A stretch of 64,000 bases of DNA from Chitinophaga pinensis. GTDB taxonomy: Bacteria; Pseudomonadota; Gammaproteobacteria; Burkholderiales; Burkholderiaceae_C. Both the position numbers and the translations under genes were made by a program. This document shows, in pieces, positions 44,314-55,366 of this stretch; the stretch's first letter is position 1, and every line of letters begins with the position of its first letter. The stretch spans positions 1 to 64,000 of the forward strand of contig CALPRQ020000016.1 in the NCBI GenBank assembly GCA_943326015.2, given 5' to 3'. Under the pieces are notes generated by a model, which was not told the origin of the DNA, did not search any database, and saw only the letters and a list, made by a program, of their open reading frames with translations.

Positions 44314-45210
44314 TTACTTCAGCAGGCTCTTGAGCAGGTGGCCCAGCTCGGACGGGTTGCGCGTCACGGTGAAGCCGCACTCTTCCATGATGGCGAGCTT
44401 GGCGTCAGCGGTGTCGGCACCGCCCGAGATCAGCGCGCCGGCGTGGCCCATGCGCTTGCCGGGAGGCGCGGTCACGCCAGCGATGAAGCCGACGATCGGC
44501 TTCTTCATGTTGGCCTTGCACCACATCGCGGCTTCGGCTTCGTCCGGGCCACCGATCTCGCCGATCATGATGACGGCGTCGGTATCCGGATCGTCGTTGA
44601 AGGCGCGCATCACGTCGATGTGCTTGAGACCGTTGATCGGGTCGCCACCGATGCCGACGGCCGAAGACTGGCCCAGGCCAACTTCGGTCAGCATGGCAAC
44701 GGCTTCATAGGTCAGGGTGCCGGAACGCGACACGACGCCAATGCGGCCCTTGCGGTGGATGTGACCGGGCATGATGCCGATCTTGATCTCGTCGGGGGTG
44801 ATCAGGCCGGGGCAGTTGGGGCCCAGCAGCAGGGTGCGCTTGCCACCGGCGGCTTCCTTGGCCTTCATGCGGTTGCGCACTTCGAGCATGTCCTTGACCG
44901 GGATGCCTTCGGTGATGCAGATCGCCAGGTCCAGGTCGGCCTCGACGGCTTCCCAGATCGCGGCAGCAGCACCTGCCGGCGGCACGTAGATCACGGACAC
45001 GGTCGCGCCGGTCTCGGCGGCGGCTTCCTTGACGGTACCGTAGATCGGCACGTCGAGGATCTTCTCGCCGGCCTTCTTCGGGTTCACGCCAGCGACGAAG
45101 CAGTTCTTGCCGTTTGCATACTCGATGCACTTCTCGGTGTGGAACTGACCGGTCTTGCCGGTGATGCCCTGGGTGATGACGCGGGTGTCTTTATTGATGT
45201 AGATGGACAT
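44314..45210 (-). CDS. sucD: Succinyl-CoA synthetase (ADP-forming) alpha subunit
   Basis: TCA cycle enzyme subunit, 298 residues, carrying the CoA site and the phosphorylated histidine. The phospho-His256 is in [11 protein letters not shown]. The CoA-binding N-terminus ([17 protein letters not shown]) and the [14 protein letters not shown] segment are standard. It is 21 bases downstream of sucC on the same strand and ends at a strong bidirectional terminator. Confidence 0.98.
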   Translation of the reverse strand: MSIYINKDTRVITQGITGKTGQFHTEKCIEYANGKNCFVAGVNPKKAGEKILDVPIYGTVKEAAAETGATVSVIYVPPAGAAAAIWEAVEADLDLAICITEGIPVKDMLEVRNRMKAKEAAGGKRTLLLGPNCPGLITPDEIKIGIMPGHIHRKGRIGVVSRSGTLTYEAVAMLTEVGLGQSSAVGIGGDPINGLKHIDVMRAFNDDPDTDAVIMIGEIGGPDEAEAAMWCKANMKKPIVGFIAGVTAPPGKRMGHAGALISGGADTADAKLAIMEECGFTVTRNPSELGHLLKSLLK

Positions 45211-45231
45211 GCTTGTTCCTAATCCGCAAAA

Positions 45232-46395
<1,164 letters not shown>

Positions 46396-46609
46396 GAATT
46401 GCTCTCAGTGGAGTCAGTCAACAAAACGTCCGGAGTGTGGGCATTTTGCCTTACGCCAGTCCAACACCGGCGGCGGAATGCCTGCGATCGAGGACGCAAG
46501 AAAACACAAATGTATCATGATGCAATGATAGAAAGCTTGTGTGAAACTGACGAATGATCGGTCCAACCGTTTTACACCAGCTCCCGAAATATCCACCAGG
46601 AGAATACAG

Positions 46610-47530
46610 ATGCACCAGGTTTTCATCGATGGCGAAGCCGGCACCACGGGCTTGCAGATCCGCGAGCGGCTGGCCCAGATGCCGCAGGTCGCCTTGCTCA
46701 GCATTGCGCCCGAGCGCCGCAAGGACCCGGCGGCCAAGCGTGAATTGATGGCCCGGGCTGACCTGGTGATTCTGTGCCTGCACGACGATGCGGCGCGCGA
46801 GTCGGTCGCGATGATCGACTCGATCAAGGCCGAGGGTGGCCGGGCGCCGCGCATCATCGATGCCTCGACCGCGCACCGCGTGGCAGCCGGCTGGGTCTAT
46901 GGCTTCCCCGAGCTCTGCGCCGGCCAGGCCGAGGCGGTGCGCAGCGCCGAGCGCGTCGCTAACCCGGGCTGCTATGCGACTGGCGCGATCGCGCTGCTGC
47001 GCCCGCTGATCGATGCCGGCCTGCTGTCGCCCGAGCATCCGGTCTGCCTGCCCAGCGTGAGCGGCTACACCGGCGGCGGCCGACCCATGATCGAGGCCTA
47101 CGAGGCCGGTACGGCAGCGCCGTTCGAGCTGTACGCGCTAAGCCTGGGTCACAAGCATATTCCCGAGATCATGGCCTGCACCGGGCTGAGCCGGCGCCCG
47201 ATCTTCGTGCCGGCGGTGGCCAACTTCGCGCAGGGCATGCTGGTCCAGCTGCCGCTGCACCTGGACCTGCTGCCGGGCAGCCCCCAGCTCTCCGACCTGC
47301 AGGCCGCGCTCGAAAAGCATTACGAAGGCAGCCACTGGGTCAATGTGCTGCCGGCGACCGAGGACGGCAAGCTCGATGCGGTCGCGCTGGCCGGCACCAA
47401 CCATCTGGAGCTGCGCGTGTTCGGCAGCGACGCGCACCGCCATGCCGTGCTGGTGGCGCGGCTGGACAACCTGGGCAAGGGCGCCAGCGGCGCGGCGGTG
47501 CAGAACCTGCAGCTGATGCTGGGGATCTGA
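46610..47530 (+). CDS. argC: N-acetyl-gamma-glutamyl-phosphate reductase, type 2
   Basis: NADPH-dependent reductase of arginine synthesis, 306 residues. This is the shorter class 2 enzyme: N-terminal [18 protein letters not shown] Rossmann motif, the catalytic Cys121 in [13 protein letters not shown], and the substrate region [15 protein letters not shown]. The ATG at 46610 has an AGGAGAA site. Upstream is the divergent sucC. A hairpin GGCGGG/CCCGCC (47538-47555) follows the stop but has no T-run. Confidence 0.97.
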   Translation: MHQVFIDGEAGTTGLQIRERLAQMPQVALLSIAPERRKDPAAKRELMARADLVILCLHDDAARESVAMIDSIKAEGGRAPRIIDASTAHRVAAGWVYGFPELCAGQAEAVRSAERVANPGCYATGAIALLRPLIDAGLLSPEHPVCLPSVSGYTGGGRPMIEAYEAGTAAPFELYALSLGHKHIPEIMACTGLSRRPIFVPAVANFAQGMLVQLPLHLDLLPGSPQLSDLQAALEKHYEGSHWVNVLPATEDGKLDAVALAGTNHLELRVFGSDAHRHAVLVARLDNLGKGASGAAVQNLQLMLGI

Positions 47531-47591
47531 GTGGCCGGGCGGGCCATGTCCCGCCTGGCTGCGGGGTAATGCGTCAGGCTTAAGTATCTGA

Positions 47592-47607
47592 TAAGGGGAA
47601 ACCCTTA
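47592..47607. promoter_or_regulatory. Inverted repeat upstream of GNAT gene
   Basis: TAAGGG-GAAA-CCCTTA, perfect 6-bp arms, ends ten bases before the GNAT start codon. It contains the only purine-rich candidate ribosome site (AAGGGG), so it may be an operator or a translational control hairpin. Neither is demonstrated. Confidence 0.4.
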
Positions 47608-47617
47608 CATTGACTCA

Positions 47618-48271
47618 ATGACTGATGCCGCACCCTCTTCCGCGCCTGCGCGTGCCCTGATCCGCACCCTGGATGCCGACCATGTTCCGCTGATCGAGCA
47701 GCATCTGCTGGCGCTGCCCGATCACGACCGCTACCTGCGCTTCGGCTATCCGGCGATCGACGAGCAGATCAGCCGCTACGTGGCCAAGCTGGATTTCGTG
47801 CGCGACGAGTTGTTCGGCATCTTCGATGCCGATCTGCAGCTGGTCGCGGTGGCGCATCTGGCCTATCTGGATCGGACGGGCCAGCAGCATCTGGCCGAGT
47901 TCGGTGTCAGCGTCGGTCCCGGTCTGCGCGGTCGCGGCTACGGTCAGCAGTTGTTCGAGCGCTGCGTGGTGCATGCGCGCAACCATGGTGTCTCACGCCT
48001 GATCATCCATGCGCTGAGCGAGAACGCCGCCATGCTCAGGATCGCGCGCAAGGCCGGCGCCTCGGTCGTGCGCGAGGGCTCCGAGAGCGAGGCCTGCCTC
48101 GAGCTGCCGCCGGCCGACTTCAGCTCCCAGATCGGCGAGCTGCTGGCCGAGGGGCTGGCGCGCACCGACTACCACCTCAAGGCTGGCGTCAAGCAGGTGC
48201 GCGGCGTGATCGACCTGGTGCATGAGATCCGCGAAGGCGTGCGCGACGCGCGCGACCAGTCCAATCCCTGA
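47618..48271 (+). CDS. GNAT-family N-acetyltransferase
   Basis: Acetyl-CoA-dependent acetyltransferase, 217 residues. The CoA pyrophosphate loop is in FGVSVGPGLRGRGYGQQLFE (about 90-109), preceded by the HLAYLDRTGQQHLAEF strands. The substrate is unknown. The N-terminal 30 residues and the C-terminal 60 residues lie outside the core fold. It has its own short upstream region with an inverted repeat, and corC follows after 68 bases. Confidence 0.88.
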   Translation: MTDAAPSSAPARALIRTLDADHVPLIEQHLLALPDHDRYLRFGYPAIDEQISRYVAKLDFVRDELFGIFDADLQLVAVAHLAYLDRTGQQHLAEFGVSVGPGLRGRGYGQQLFERCVVHARNHGVSRLIIHALSENAAMLRIARKAGASVVREGSESEACLELPPADFSSQIGELLAEGLARTDYHLKAGVKQVRGVIDLVHEIREGVRDARDQSNP

Positions 48272-48339
48272 GGGGGATTTCGCGCTACTGTCAAACGCTT
48301 GGGGTATGCTTGTGCGCTTCACAACTACCCTGAGCTACA

Positions 48340-49206
48340 GTGGCTGAACCCCATCCCAGTCCGGCGCCGCACCGAGGCGTGCGGCATGAAGACAAGCGCG
48401 GCTTCCTGCAGAAGCTGGCCGAGTTCATCCATCCCGGCCCCGACTCGAAGGACGAGCTGATCGAGACCCTGGCCGAGGCCGAGGACAATGACATCATCAA
48501 TGCCGAGTCGCGGGTGATGCTGGAGGGGGTGATCCGGATCGCCGACATGACGGCCGGCGACGTGATGGTGGCCGCGCCGCGCATGGATGGGCTCGACATC
48601 CAGTCGCCCTACGAGGAACTGCTGCACCAGGTGATCGAGACCGCGCATTCGCGCTTTCCGGTCTATGAGGGCGAGCGCGAGAACATCATCGGCATCCTGC
48701 TGGCCAAGGATCTGCTCAAGCTGCAGCGCGCGCCCGAGCTGAGTCTGCGCTCGCTGCTGCGCCCGGCTACCTTCGTGCCCGAGAGCAAGGGGCTCAACGA
48801 CCTGCTGCGCGAATTCCGCGCCAACCGCAACCACCTGGCGATCGTGATCGACGAGTTTGGTCGCGTCGCCGGCCTGGTCACGATCGAGGACGTGCTGGAG
48901 CAGATCGTCGGCGAGATCGAGGACGAGTTCGACGTCGAGGAAGACGAGGGCGACATCTTCGCGCTGGCCGATGGCAGCTGGCGCGTCAGCGGCGACACGC
49001 CGGTCGAGCGGGTCGCCGAGTCCTTCGGCCTCGAACTGGACAACGAGGGTTTCGACACCATCGGTGGCCTGGTCTCGCATGCGCTGGGCCGGGTGCCGCG
49101 CCGCGGCGAGCGGCATGCACTGCAGGGGTTGGACTTCATGGTGCAGCACAGCAAGGGCGGAGCGGTCAAATGGTTCAAGGTCTCGCGCCTGCCACAGCAG
49201 CCTTGA
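48340..49206 (+). CDS. corC: CorC/HlyC-family CBS-domain protein
   Basis: Cytoplasmic protein of 288 residues with paired CBS domains (about 65-190, with AGDVMVAAPRMDGLD and HLAIVIDEFGRVAGLVTIED) and a C-terminal CorC_HlyC transporter-associated domain. It has no membrane helices, unlike the longer DUF21 members. Members are linked to magnesium/cobalt efflux and envelope stress tolerance. Start is GTG. lnt follows after 7 bases, a conserved pairing. Confidence 0.92.
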   Translation: MAEPHPSPAPHRGVRHEDKRGFLQKLAEFIHPGPDSKDELIETLAEAEDNDIINAESRVMLEGVIRIADMTAGDVMVAAPRMDGLDIQSPYEELLHQVIETAHSRFPVYEGERENIIGILLAKDLLKLQRAPELSLRSLLRPATFVPESKGLNDLLREFRANRNHLAIVIDEFGRVAGLVTIEDVLEQIVGEIEDEFDVEEDEGDIFALADGSWRVSGDTPVERVAESFGLELDNEGFDTIGGLVSHALGRVPRRGERHALQGLDFMVQHSKGGAVKWFKVSRLPQQP

Positions 49207-49213
49207 TCAAGGC

Positions 49214-50857
49214 GTGCCTCTGAAGCTGTCTCCCGCCTGGCGCGCCGCGCCGACCGGCGCCGGCCTGCTGCTGGCGGGCCTGCTGCAGGCCTGGTCGCTG
49301 GCTTGGCCCCTCGGCCTGCTCTGGCCCGCGGGCGAGCCGGTCGCCGGGTTGCAGATCCTGTCGCTGGCGCTGCTGATCCCCTTGCTGCAGACAGCGGCAA
49401 CGGCACGCGCGGCCTTTTTCTGCGGCTGGATTTTCTCGACTGCCTGGCTGGCCGGGACCTTCTGGTGGTTGTTCGTCTCGATGCATACCTATGGCGGCCT
49501 GCCGGCGCCGCTGGCGGTGCTCGGCGTGCTGGCCCTGGCGGCGGCACTCGCGCTGTGCTACGCGCTGGCCGCCGCACTGTACTGGAGCTGGCGCGCAGCC
49601 AGGCTGCGCTGGCGGCTGCCGGTCTTCATGGCGCTCTGGACGCTGGCCGAGCTCGCGCGCGGCACGGTCTTCACCGGCTTTCCCTGGGGGGCGGGCGGCT
49701 ATGCGCAGGTCGATGCGCTGGCGCCGCTGGCGCCCTGGGTCGGCGTCTATGGCATGGGCGCGGTTTCGGCTGCGCTCGCGCTGCTGGCGGCCGAGGCGCT
49801 GGCCGCACTGACGGGTCTGTCCAGGCCTGCTGGCACGCTGCAGCGCGGTTCAGGACCGGTCCGTGCGGCGTCGCTGGTCGGTGGTGTGGCCGGTGTGATC
49901 GGACTCGTGCTGCTGATGTGGCCTGGTGCTGCGCAGCACTGGGCCCGCTGGGTGCCGTCCTGGACCCGCTCGACCGGCGTGATGTCGGTCGCGCTGCTGC
50001 AAGGCAATATCCCGCAGGACGAGAAGTTCCAGCCTGGCAGCGGGGTGCCGCTGGCGTTGTCCTGGTACGGGCAGCAGGCCCGTGCGGCGCTGGCGCGCGA
50101 AGGCATCAGCCTGGTCGTGGCGCCCGAGACGGCGATCCCGCTGCTGCCCCAGCAGCTGGGCCCCGACTGGTGGCAGCCGCTGCTGCAGGCCGTCGAGCAA
50201 GGTCAGGCGGCGCTGATGCTGGGCCTGCCGCTGGGCAGTTTCGAGCAGGGCTATACCAACTCGGCGCTGTCGTGGACGCCGGACGCGCACGCGCCGCTGC
50301 GCTACGACAAGCAGCATCTGGTGCCGTTCGGCGAGTTCATCCCGACGGGTTTTCGCTGGTTCACCGAGCTGATGAACATCCCGCTCGGCGACTTCAACCG
50401 GGGTGCTGCGGTGCAGCCGACGCTGGACTGGGCCGGGCAGCGCATCGCACCCAACATCTGCTACGAGGACCTGTTCGGCGAGGAACTCGCGCGCGGCTTG
50501 GCTGATCCGGCCCGCGCGCCAACCGTGCTGCTCAACCTGAGCAACATCGGCTGGTTCGGCGACACGGTCGCGATCGCCCAGCACCGCCAGATTTCGCGCC
50601 TGCGCGCGCTCGAGTTGCAGCGCCCGATGCTGCGCGCCACCAACACCGGCGCGACGATGGCGATCGACCACCTGGGCCGCGTCACGCACGAGCTGCCGCG
50701 GCTGACGCGCGGCGTGCTGGAGGCCGAAGTCGAGGGGCGCGTGGGCCTGACACCTTACGCGCGCTGGGCTGGCCACTTCGGCCTCTGGCCGCTGGCCCTG
50801 CTGTGCGTCTTCACCTTGCTTGTGGCCTGGCGCCGCAGCAGTCTGTCGCGCCCGTAA
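49214..50857 (+). CDS. lnt: Apolipoprotein N-acyltransferase
   Basis: Inner-membrane enzyme that adds the third acyl chain to lipoproteins, 547 residues. Several N-terminal helices precede a periplasmic nitrilase domain. The catalytic triad is Glu305 (VVAPETAIPLL), Lys366 (RYDKQHLVPFGEF) and Cys416 (NICYEDLFGEE). The GTG at 49214 is the best in-frame start, seven bases after corC; no ATG is available before the first helix. It supplies mature lipoproteins such as MlaA. Confidence 0.95.
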   Translation: MPLKLSPAWRAAPTGAGLLLAGLLQAWSLAWPLGLLWPAGEPVAGLQILSLALLIPLLQTAATARAAFFCGWIFSTAWLAGTFWWLFVSMHTYGGLPAPLAVLGVLALAAALALCYALAAALYWSWRAARLRWRLPVFMALWTLAELARGTVFTGFPWGAGGYAQVDALAPLAPWVGVYGMGAVSAALALLAAEALAALTGLSRPAGTLQRGSGPVRAASLVGGVAGVIGLVLLMWPGAAQHWARWVPSWTRSTGVMSVALLQGNIPQDEKFQPGSGVPLALSWYGQQARAALAREGISLVVAPETAIPLLPQQLGPDWWQPLLQAVEQGQAALMLGLPLGSFEQGYTNSALSWTPDAHAPLRYDKQHLVPFGEFIPTGFRWFTELMNIPLGDFNRGAAVQPTLDWAGQRIAPNICYEDLFGEELARGLADPARAPTVLLNLSNIGWFGDTVAIAQHRQISRLRALELQRPMLRATNTGATMAIDHLGRVTHELPRLTRGVLEAEVEGRVGLTPYARWAGHFGLWPLALLCVFTLLVAWRRSSLSRP

Positions 50858-50932
50858 AATGAATGATTCGCCAGGCCCCGAAGCGGGATCTGGCCCGAAT
50901 TCCCGGCGGATGACCGCCCACCAGGCAACGAC

Positions 50933-51838
50933 ATGCTGACCTTTCAACAAATCATCCTGAAACTGCAGGCCTACTGGGACGCCCAGGGCTGCGCGCTGCT
51001 GCAACCTTACGACATGGAAGTCGGTGCCGGCACCAGCCACACCGCGACCTTCCTGCGCGCGATCGGTCCCGAGCCCTGGAAGGCGGCCTATGTCCAGCCC
51101 AGCCGCCGCCCCAAGGACGGTCGCTATGGCGAGAACCCGAACCGCCTGCAGCATTACTACCAGTACCAGGTGGTGCTGAAACCGGCGCCGGCCAACATCC
51201 TGGAACTGTATCTCGGCAGCCTGGAGGCGTTGGGCTTCGACCTGAAGCAGAACGACATCCGCTTCGTCGAGGACGACTGGGAAAACCCGACCCTGGGCGC
51301 CTGGGGCCTGGGCTGGGAGGTCTGGCTCAACGGCATGGAAGTCACGCAGTTCACCTACTTCCAGCAGGTCGGCGGCATCGACTGCAAGCCCGCCACCGGC
51401 GAGATCACCTATGGCCTGGAGCGCCTGGCCATGTACCTGCAGGGCGTCGACAACGTCTACAACCTGCAGTGGACCGATACGCTGAAATACGGCGATGTCT
51501 ACCACCAGAACGAGGTCGAGCAGTCGACCTACAACTTCGAGCATTCCGATGCCGATTTCTTGTTCACCGCCTTCAACGCGCACGAGAAGCAGGCCAGGTA
51601 CCTGATGGAGCAGCAGCTCGCGCTGCCGGCCTACGAGCAGGTGCTCAAAGCCGCCCACAGCTTCAACCTGCTCGACGCGCGTGGCGCGATCAGCGTGACC
51701 GAGCGCGCCGCCTACATCGGCCGCATCCGCAACCTGGCACGCGCCGTGGCCCAGAGCTACTACGAGAGCCGCGAGCGCCTGGGCTTCCCGATGGCGCCGC
51801 GCGAGTGGGTGGCGCAGATGGACAAGAAATCCGCCTGA
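50933..51838 (+). CDS. glyQ: Glycyl-tRNA synthetase alpha subunit
   Basis: Catalytic subunit of the bacterial alpha2beta2 glycyl-tRNA synthetase, 301 residues. The class II core shows [36 protein letters not shown] and [19 protein letters not shown] -10-like hexamer lies at about 50856, just after lnt. glyS follows after 13 bases. Confidence 0.98.
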   Translation: MLTFQQIILKLQAYWDAQGCALLQPYDMEVGAGTSHTATFLRAIGPEPWKAAYVQPSRRPKDGRYGENPNRLQHYYQYQVVLKPAPANILELYLGSLEALGFDLKQNDIRFVEDDWENPTLGAWGLGWEVWLNGMEVTQFTYFQQVGGIDCKPATGEITYGLERLAMYLQGVDNVYNLQWTDTLKYGDVYHQNEVEQSTYNFEHSDADFLFTAFNAHEKQARYLMEQQLALPAYEQVLKAAHSFNLLDARGAISVTERAAYIGRIRNLARAVAQSYYESRERLGFPMAPREWVAQMDKKSA

Positions 51839-51851
51839 AGGAAACAGAAAA

Positions 51852-54026
51852 ATGACGACTAAAAACCTGCTGGTGGAGCTCTTCGTCGAGGAACTGCCGC
51901 CCAAAGCGCTGAAGAAACTGGGCGATGCCTTTGCCAATCAGCTGTTCGAGCAGCTCAAGGCCCAGGGCCTGGCTGGCGCCGATTCCGCCGTGACGCCTTT
52001 TGCCTCGCCGCGCCGCCTGGCGGCCCATGTCAGCCAGGTCTGGCTCAAGGCCGAGGACAAGGCGGTGCAGCTCAAGCTGATGCCGGCCTCGGTCGGTCTG
52101 ACGGCTGACGGCCAGGCCACGCCCGCGCTGCTCAAGAAGCTGGCCGCGCTGGGCGCCGATGTGTCCGACCCGACCGCTGCCGTAGCCCAGCTCAAGCGCC
52201 AGGGCGAAGGCAAGGCCGAGGCGCTGTTCTACGACAGCCTGGTGACCGGCGCGACGCTGGACGCCGGCCTGCAGAAGGCGCTCGACGAGGCGATTGCCAA
52301 GCTTCCGATCCCCAAGGTCATGAGCTACCAGCTCGAAACCGACTGCGAGCTGCCGGGCTGGACCAGCGTCAACTTCGTGCGGCCGGCGCACGGCCTGGTC
52401 GCGCTGCATGGCTCGACCGTGGTGCCGGTCAAGGCGCTCGGCCTGTCGGCTGGCAACCAGACCCAGGGTCATCGCTTCGAGGCGGCCGTCTCGCCGGTGG
52501 TGATTGCCGAGGCCGATGGCTACGCCGAGACCCTGCTGCGCGACGGTTCGGTGTTCGCCAGCTTCGGTGACCGCCGCTTTGCGATCGTGCAGCAGCTGGC
52601 GCAGGCGGCCGAAAAGCTCGGCCCCGGCTACGAGGTGCTGATGGACGAGGCGCTGCTCGACGAAGTGACAGGCCTGGTCGAGCGCCCGAATGTGCTGACC
52701 TGCAGTTTCGAGGAGGAATTCCTCGAAGTGCCGCAGGAATGCCTGATCCTGACCATGAAGTCGAACCAGAAGTATTTCCCGCTGGTGGATACCCATGGCA
52801 AGCTGACCAACCGCTTCCTGGTGGTGAGCAACATCAGCCCGGCTGACGCCAGTGCCGTGATTCAGGGCAACGAGCGCGTCGTGCGCCCGCGCCTGGCCGA
52901 TGCCAAGTTCTTCTTCGACCAGGACCGCAAGAAGACGCTCGACTCGCGCGTCGAGGGCCTGGCCAAGGTGGTGTATCACAACAAGCTCGGCACCCAGGGC
53001 GAGCGCAGCGAGCGCGTCAGGCAAATAGCCCATGCCATCGTCAACCAGCTGCGCCTGGCCACGCTGCCGTTCACGGTCGACGACAAGGACCATTTCGACG
53101 TGCTCGACAGCAAGGTGCAGCAGGCTGCCCGGCTGGCCAAGACCGATCTGCTGACCGACATGGTCGGCGAGTTCCCCGAGCTGCAGGGCATCATGGGCGG
53201 CTATTACGCGCGCCACGAGGGCCTGCGCGACGGCGTCGCGATCGCGATCGAGGACCATTACAAGCCACGCTTCGCGGGCGATGCGCTGCCGCGCAACCAC
53301 ACCGGCCTGGTGCTGGCGCTGGCCGACAAGCTCGAAACGCTGATCGGCCTGTTCGGCATCGGCCAGCTGCCGACCGGCGACAAGGACCCGTTCGCGCTGC
53401 GCCGCCATGCGCTGGGCGTGATCCGCATCCTGGCCGAGAAGCAGCTGCCGCTCGACCTGCCCGAGCTGCTCAAGGCCGCCGCCGTGCCGTTTGGCGAGCT
53501 GATCACCGATCCGAGCGCGGCGCTGCTCGACTTCATGCTGGACCGCCTGGCCGTCAACCTGCGCGAGCAGGGCTACAGCGCGCAGGAAGTCGATGCGGTG
53601 CTGGCGCTCAAGCCGGCCCGCCTGGGCGAGATCGCCCGCCGCCTGGCAGCCGTGCGCGCCTTTGCCGCGCTGGCCGAGGCGCCAGCGCTGGCCGCTGCCA
53701 ACAAGCGCGTCGGCAACATCCTCAAGAAGGCCGAGGGCGAGGTCAAGGCCGAGGTCAGGCCCGAGCTGCTGCAGCAGGCCGCCGAATCCGCGCTGGCCGC
53801 CGCGCTGGCCGAGGTGGCGCCGGCGGCTGACCAGGCTTTCGAGCAGGGCGACTACACCGCCAGCCTGCAGGCGCTCGCTGCGCTCAAGAGCCCGGTCGAT
53901 ACCTTCTTCGATCAGGTCATGGTCAATGCCGATGATCCGGCGCTCAAGGCCAACCGCCTGGGCCTGCTGGCCCAGCTGCACCAGGCCATGAACCGGGTGG
54001 CCGACCTGTCGCGCCTGGCGGCCTGA
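51852..54026 (+). CDS. glyS: Glycyl-tRNA synthetase beta subunit
   Basis: The tRNA-binding beta subunit, 724 residues. The N-terminal LLVELFVEELPPKALKKL, the central FRPAHGLVALHG-like VRPAHGLVALHG and the HD-like region (GEFPELQGIMGGYYARHEG) are standard, with the DALR-type anticodon-binding domain at the end (MVNADDPALKANRLGLL). gmhB starts five bases after its stop, so the genes are co-transcribed. Confidence 0.98.
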   Translation: MTTKNLLVELFVEELPPKALKKLGDAFANQLFEQLKAQGLAGADSAVTPFASPRRLAAHVSQVWLKAEDKAVQLKLMPASVGLTADGQATPALLKKLAALGADVSDPTAAVAQLKRQGEGKAEALFYDSLVTGATLDAGLQKALDEAIAKLPIPKVMSYQLETDCELPGWTSVNFVRPAHGLVALHGSTVVPVKALGLSAGNQTQGHRFEAAVSPVVIAEADGYAETLLRDGSVFASFGDRRFAIVQQLAQAAEKLGPGYEVLMDEALLDEVTGLVERPNVLTCSFEEEFLEVPQECLILTMKSNQKYFPLVDTHGKLTNRFLVVSNISPADASAVIQGNERVVRPRLADAKFFFDQDRKKTLDSRVEGLAKVVYHNKLGTQGERSERVRQIAHAIVNQLRLATLPFTVDDKDHFDVLDSKVQQAARLAKTDLLTDMVGEFPELQGIMGGYYARHEGLRDGVAIAIEDHYKPRFAGDALPRNHTGLVLALADKLETLIGLFGIGQLPTGDKDPFALRRHALGVIRILAEKQLPLDLPELLKAAAVPFGELITDPSAALLDFMLDRLAVNLREQGYSAQEVDAVLALKPARLGEIARRLAAVRAFAALAEAPALAAANKRVGNILKKAEGEVKAEVRPELLQQAAESALAAALAEVAPAADQAFEQGDYTASLQALAALKSPVDTFFDQVMVNADDPALKANRLGLLAQLHQAMNRVADLSRLAA

Positions 54027-54031
54027 CGCGC

Positions 54032-54601
54032 ATGCCGGCCGTAACCAAACTGGTCGTGATCGACCGCGATGGCATCCTGAGCCAGGACCCGGAAGCCTAT
54101 GTCCGCGGCTCCGAGGACTGGCAGCCGATTCCGGGCGCGCTGGAGGCCGTGGCGCGCCTGAACCAGGCTGGCTGGCGGGTCGTGATCGCGACCAACCAGG
54201 TCGGCATCGGGCGTGGCCTGTTCGACGTCGCGAGCTTCAATGCCTTCAACGTGCGCATGCTCAAGTCGCTGGCCGAGGTCGGCGCGCGCGTCGATGCGAT
54301 CTTCTTCTGTCCGCATGCGCCCGAGGACGAATGCGACTGCCGCAAGCCCGCGCCCGGCCTCTTCATCGAGATCGGCCGGCGCTACGGCGTGCCGCTCGGG
54401 CAGGTGCTGGCCGCGGGCGATTCGGTGCGCGACGCGCTGGCCGCTGCCGCTGCCGGTTGCCAGCCCCATCTGATCCTGAGCGGCCAGTCGGCTGCCTACC
54501 GCGAGGGAGGCTTGCCCGAAGGCCTGCCGCCCTCCACCTTCGTGCACCGCGACCTGCAGGCTTTCGCCGACTGGGCGCTGGTGCACGAACCACAGGCCTG
54601 A
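54032..54601 (+). CDS. gmhB: D-glycero-beta-D-manno-heptose-1,7-bisphosphate 7-phosphatase
   Basis: HAD-type phosphatase in ADP-heptose synthesis for LPS core, 189 residues. The nucleophile motif is VVIDRDGILSQD (Asp11, Asp13), followed by IATNQVGIGRG and the zinc-binding CPHAPEDECDCRKPAPGLF, which separates GmhB from other HAD enzymes. The C-terminal AAGDSVRDALAA is motif 4. plsC follows after five bases. Confidence 0.95.
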   Translation: MPAVTKLVVIDRDGILSQDPEAYVRGSEDWQPIPGALEAVARLNQAGWRVVIATNQVGIGRGLFDVASFNAFNVRMLKSLAEVGARVDAIFFCPHAPEDECDCRKPAPGLFIEIGRRYGVPLGQVLAAGDSVRDALAAAAAGCQPHLILSGQSAAYREGGLPEGLPPSTFVHRDLQAFADWALVHEPQA

Positions 54602-54606
54602 TTCTG

Positions 54607-55353
54607 ATGATTTCTGCTGTCCGTTCCCTGCTGCACCTGCTGTTCATGGCCGTCACGGTGATCCCGTGGAGCCTGGCGGTGGTGCTGGCCCGTCCCTTCG
54701 CCAGCAAGACCACCATCTACTGGATGTGCCAGCGCTGGCTCAAGCTGTCGGTTGACAGTGCGCGCTGGATCATCGGCATCCGTTACCAGGTGTTCGGCCG
54801 CGAGCACCTGCCCCAGGGCAGTCAGGACCCGGCCGTGCTGCTGGTCAAGCACCAGTCGACCTGGGAGACCTTCGCGATGCCGGCCATCATGCCGCACCCG
54901 CTGGCCTATGTGTTCAAGAAGGAGCTGCTGCGCGTACCTTTCTTCGGCTGGGCCATCGGCAGCATGGACATGATCCACATCGACCGTGCCGATGGTGCGC
55001 GTGCCTTTGCCAAGATGGTGCAGCAGGGCAAGCGCCTGCTGGACCAGGGCACTTGGGTCATCATGTTCCCCGAAGGCACCCGCATCGAACGCGGCCAGCA
55101 GGGAACTTACAAGAGCGGTGGCACCCGGCTGGCGATCAAGACCGGCGCGCCGGTGATTCCGGTCGCCGTGACCTCGGCCAAATGCTGGCCGCGCAAGGCG
55201 CTGTTCAAGCGGCCGGGCCAGGTCGAGATCTCGATCGGGCCGCAGATTCCCAGCGTCGGGCGCCACCATGACGAGTTGATGGCCGAGGTCGAGGCCTGGA
55301 TCGAGGCCGAGATGCGCCGCCTCGATCCCGAGGCCTACGCGAAAACCGCCTGA
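54607..55353 (+). CDS. plsC: 1-acylglycerol-3-phosphate O-acyltransferase (PlsC)
   Basis: Membrane enzyme making phosphatidic acid, 248 residues. An N-terminal helix is followed by acyltransferase motifs: LVKHQSTWETF, where the usual HX4D reads HX4E, then FPEGTRIERGQQGTYKSGG and APVIPVAVTS. The Asp-to-Glu change keeps an acid and is plausible in this order. It is grouped with gmhB, glyQS and the YgjP-like gene in one direction. Confidence 0.93.
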   Translation: MISAVRSLLHLLFMAVTVIPWSLAVVLARPFASKTTIYWMCQRWLKLSVDSARWIIGIRYQVFGREHLPQGSQDPAVLLVKHQSTWETFAMPAIMPHPLAYVFKKELLRVPFFGWAIGSMDMIHIDRADGARAFAKMVQQGKRLLDQGTWVIMFPEGTRIERGQQGTYKSGGTRLAIKTGAPVIPVAVTSAKCWPRKALFKRPGQVEISIGPQIPSVGRHHDELMAEVEAWIEAEMRRLDPEAYAKTA

Positions 55354-55366
55354 ACCAGGTCCAGCG

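Noticed and set aside
47538-47555. Hairpin GGCGGG/CCCGCC after argC as a terminator
   Set aside because: Strong stem but no T-run downstream.
51690-53981. Open frame of 763 codons antisense to glyS
   Set aside because: glyS is complete on the plus strand; the antisense product is Gln/Leu/Arg-rich with no recognisable motif.
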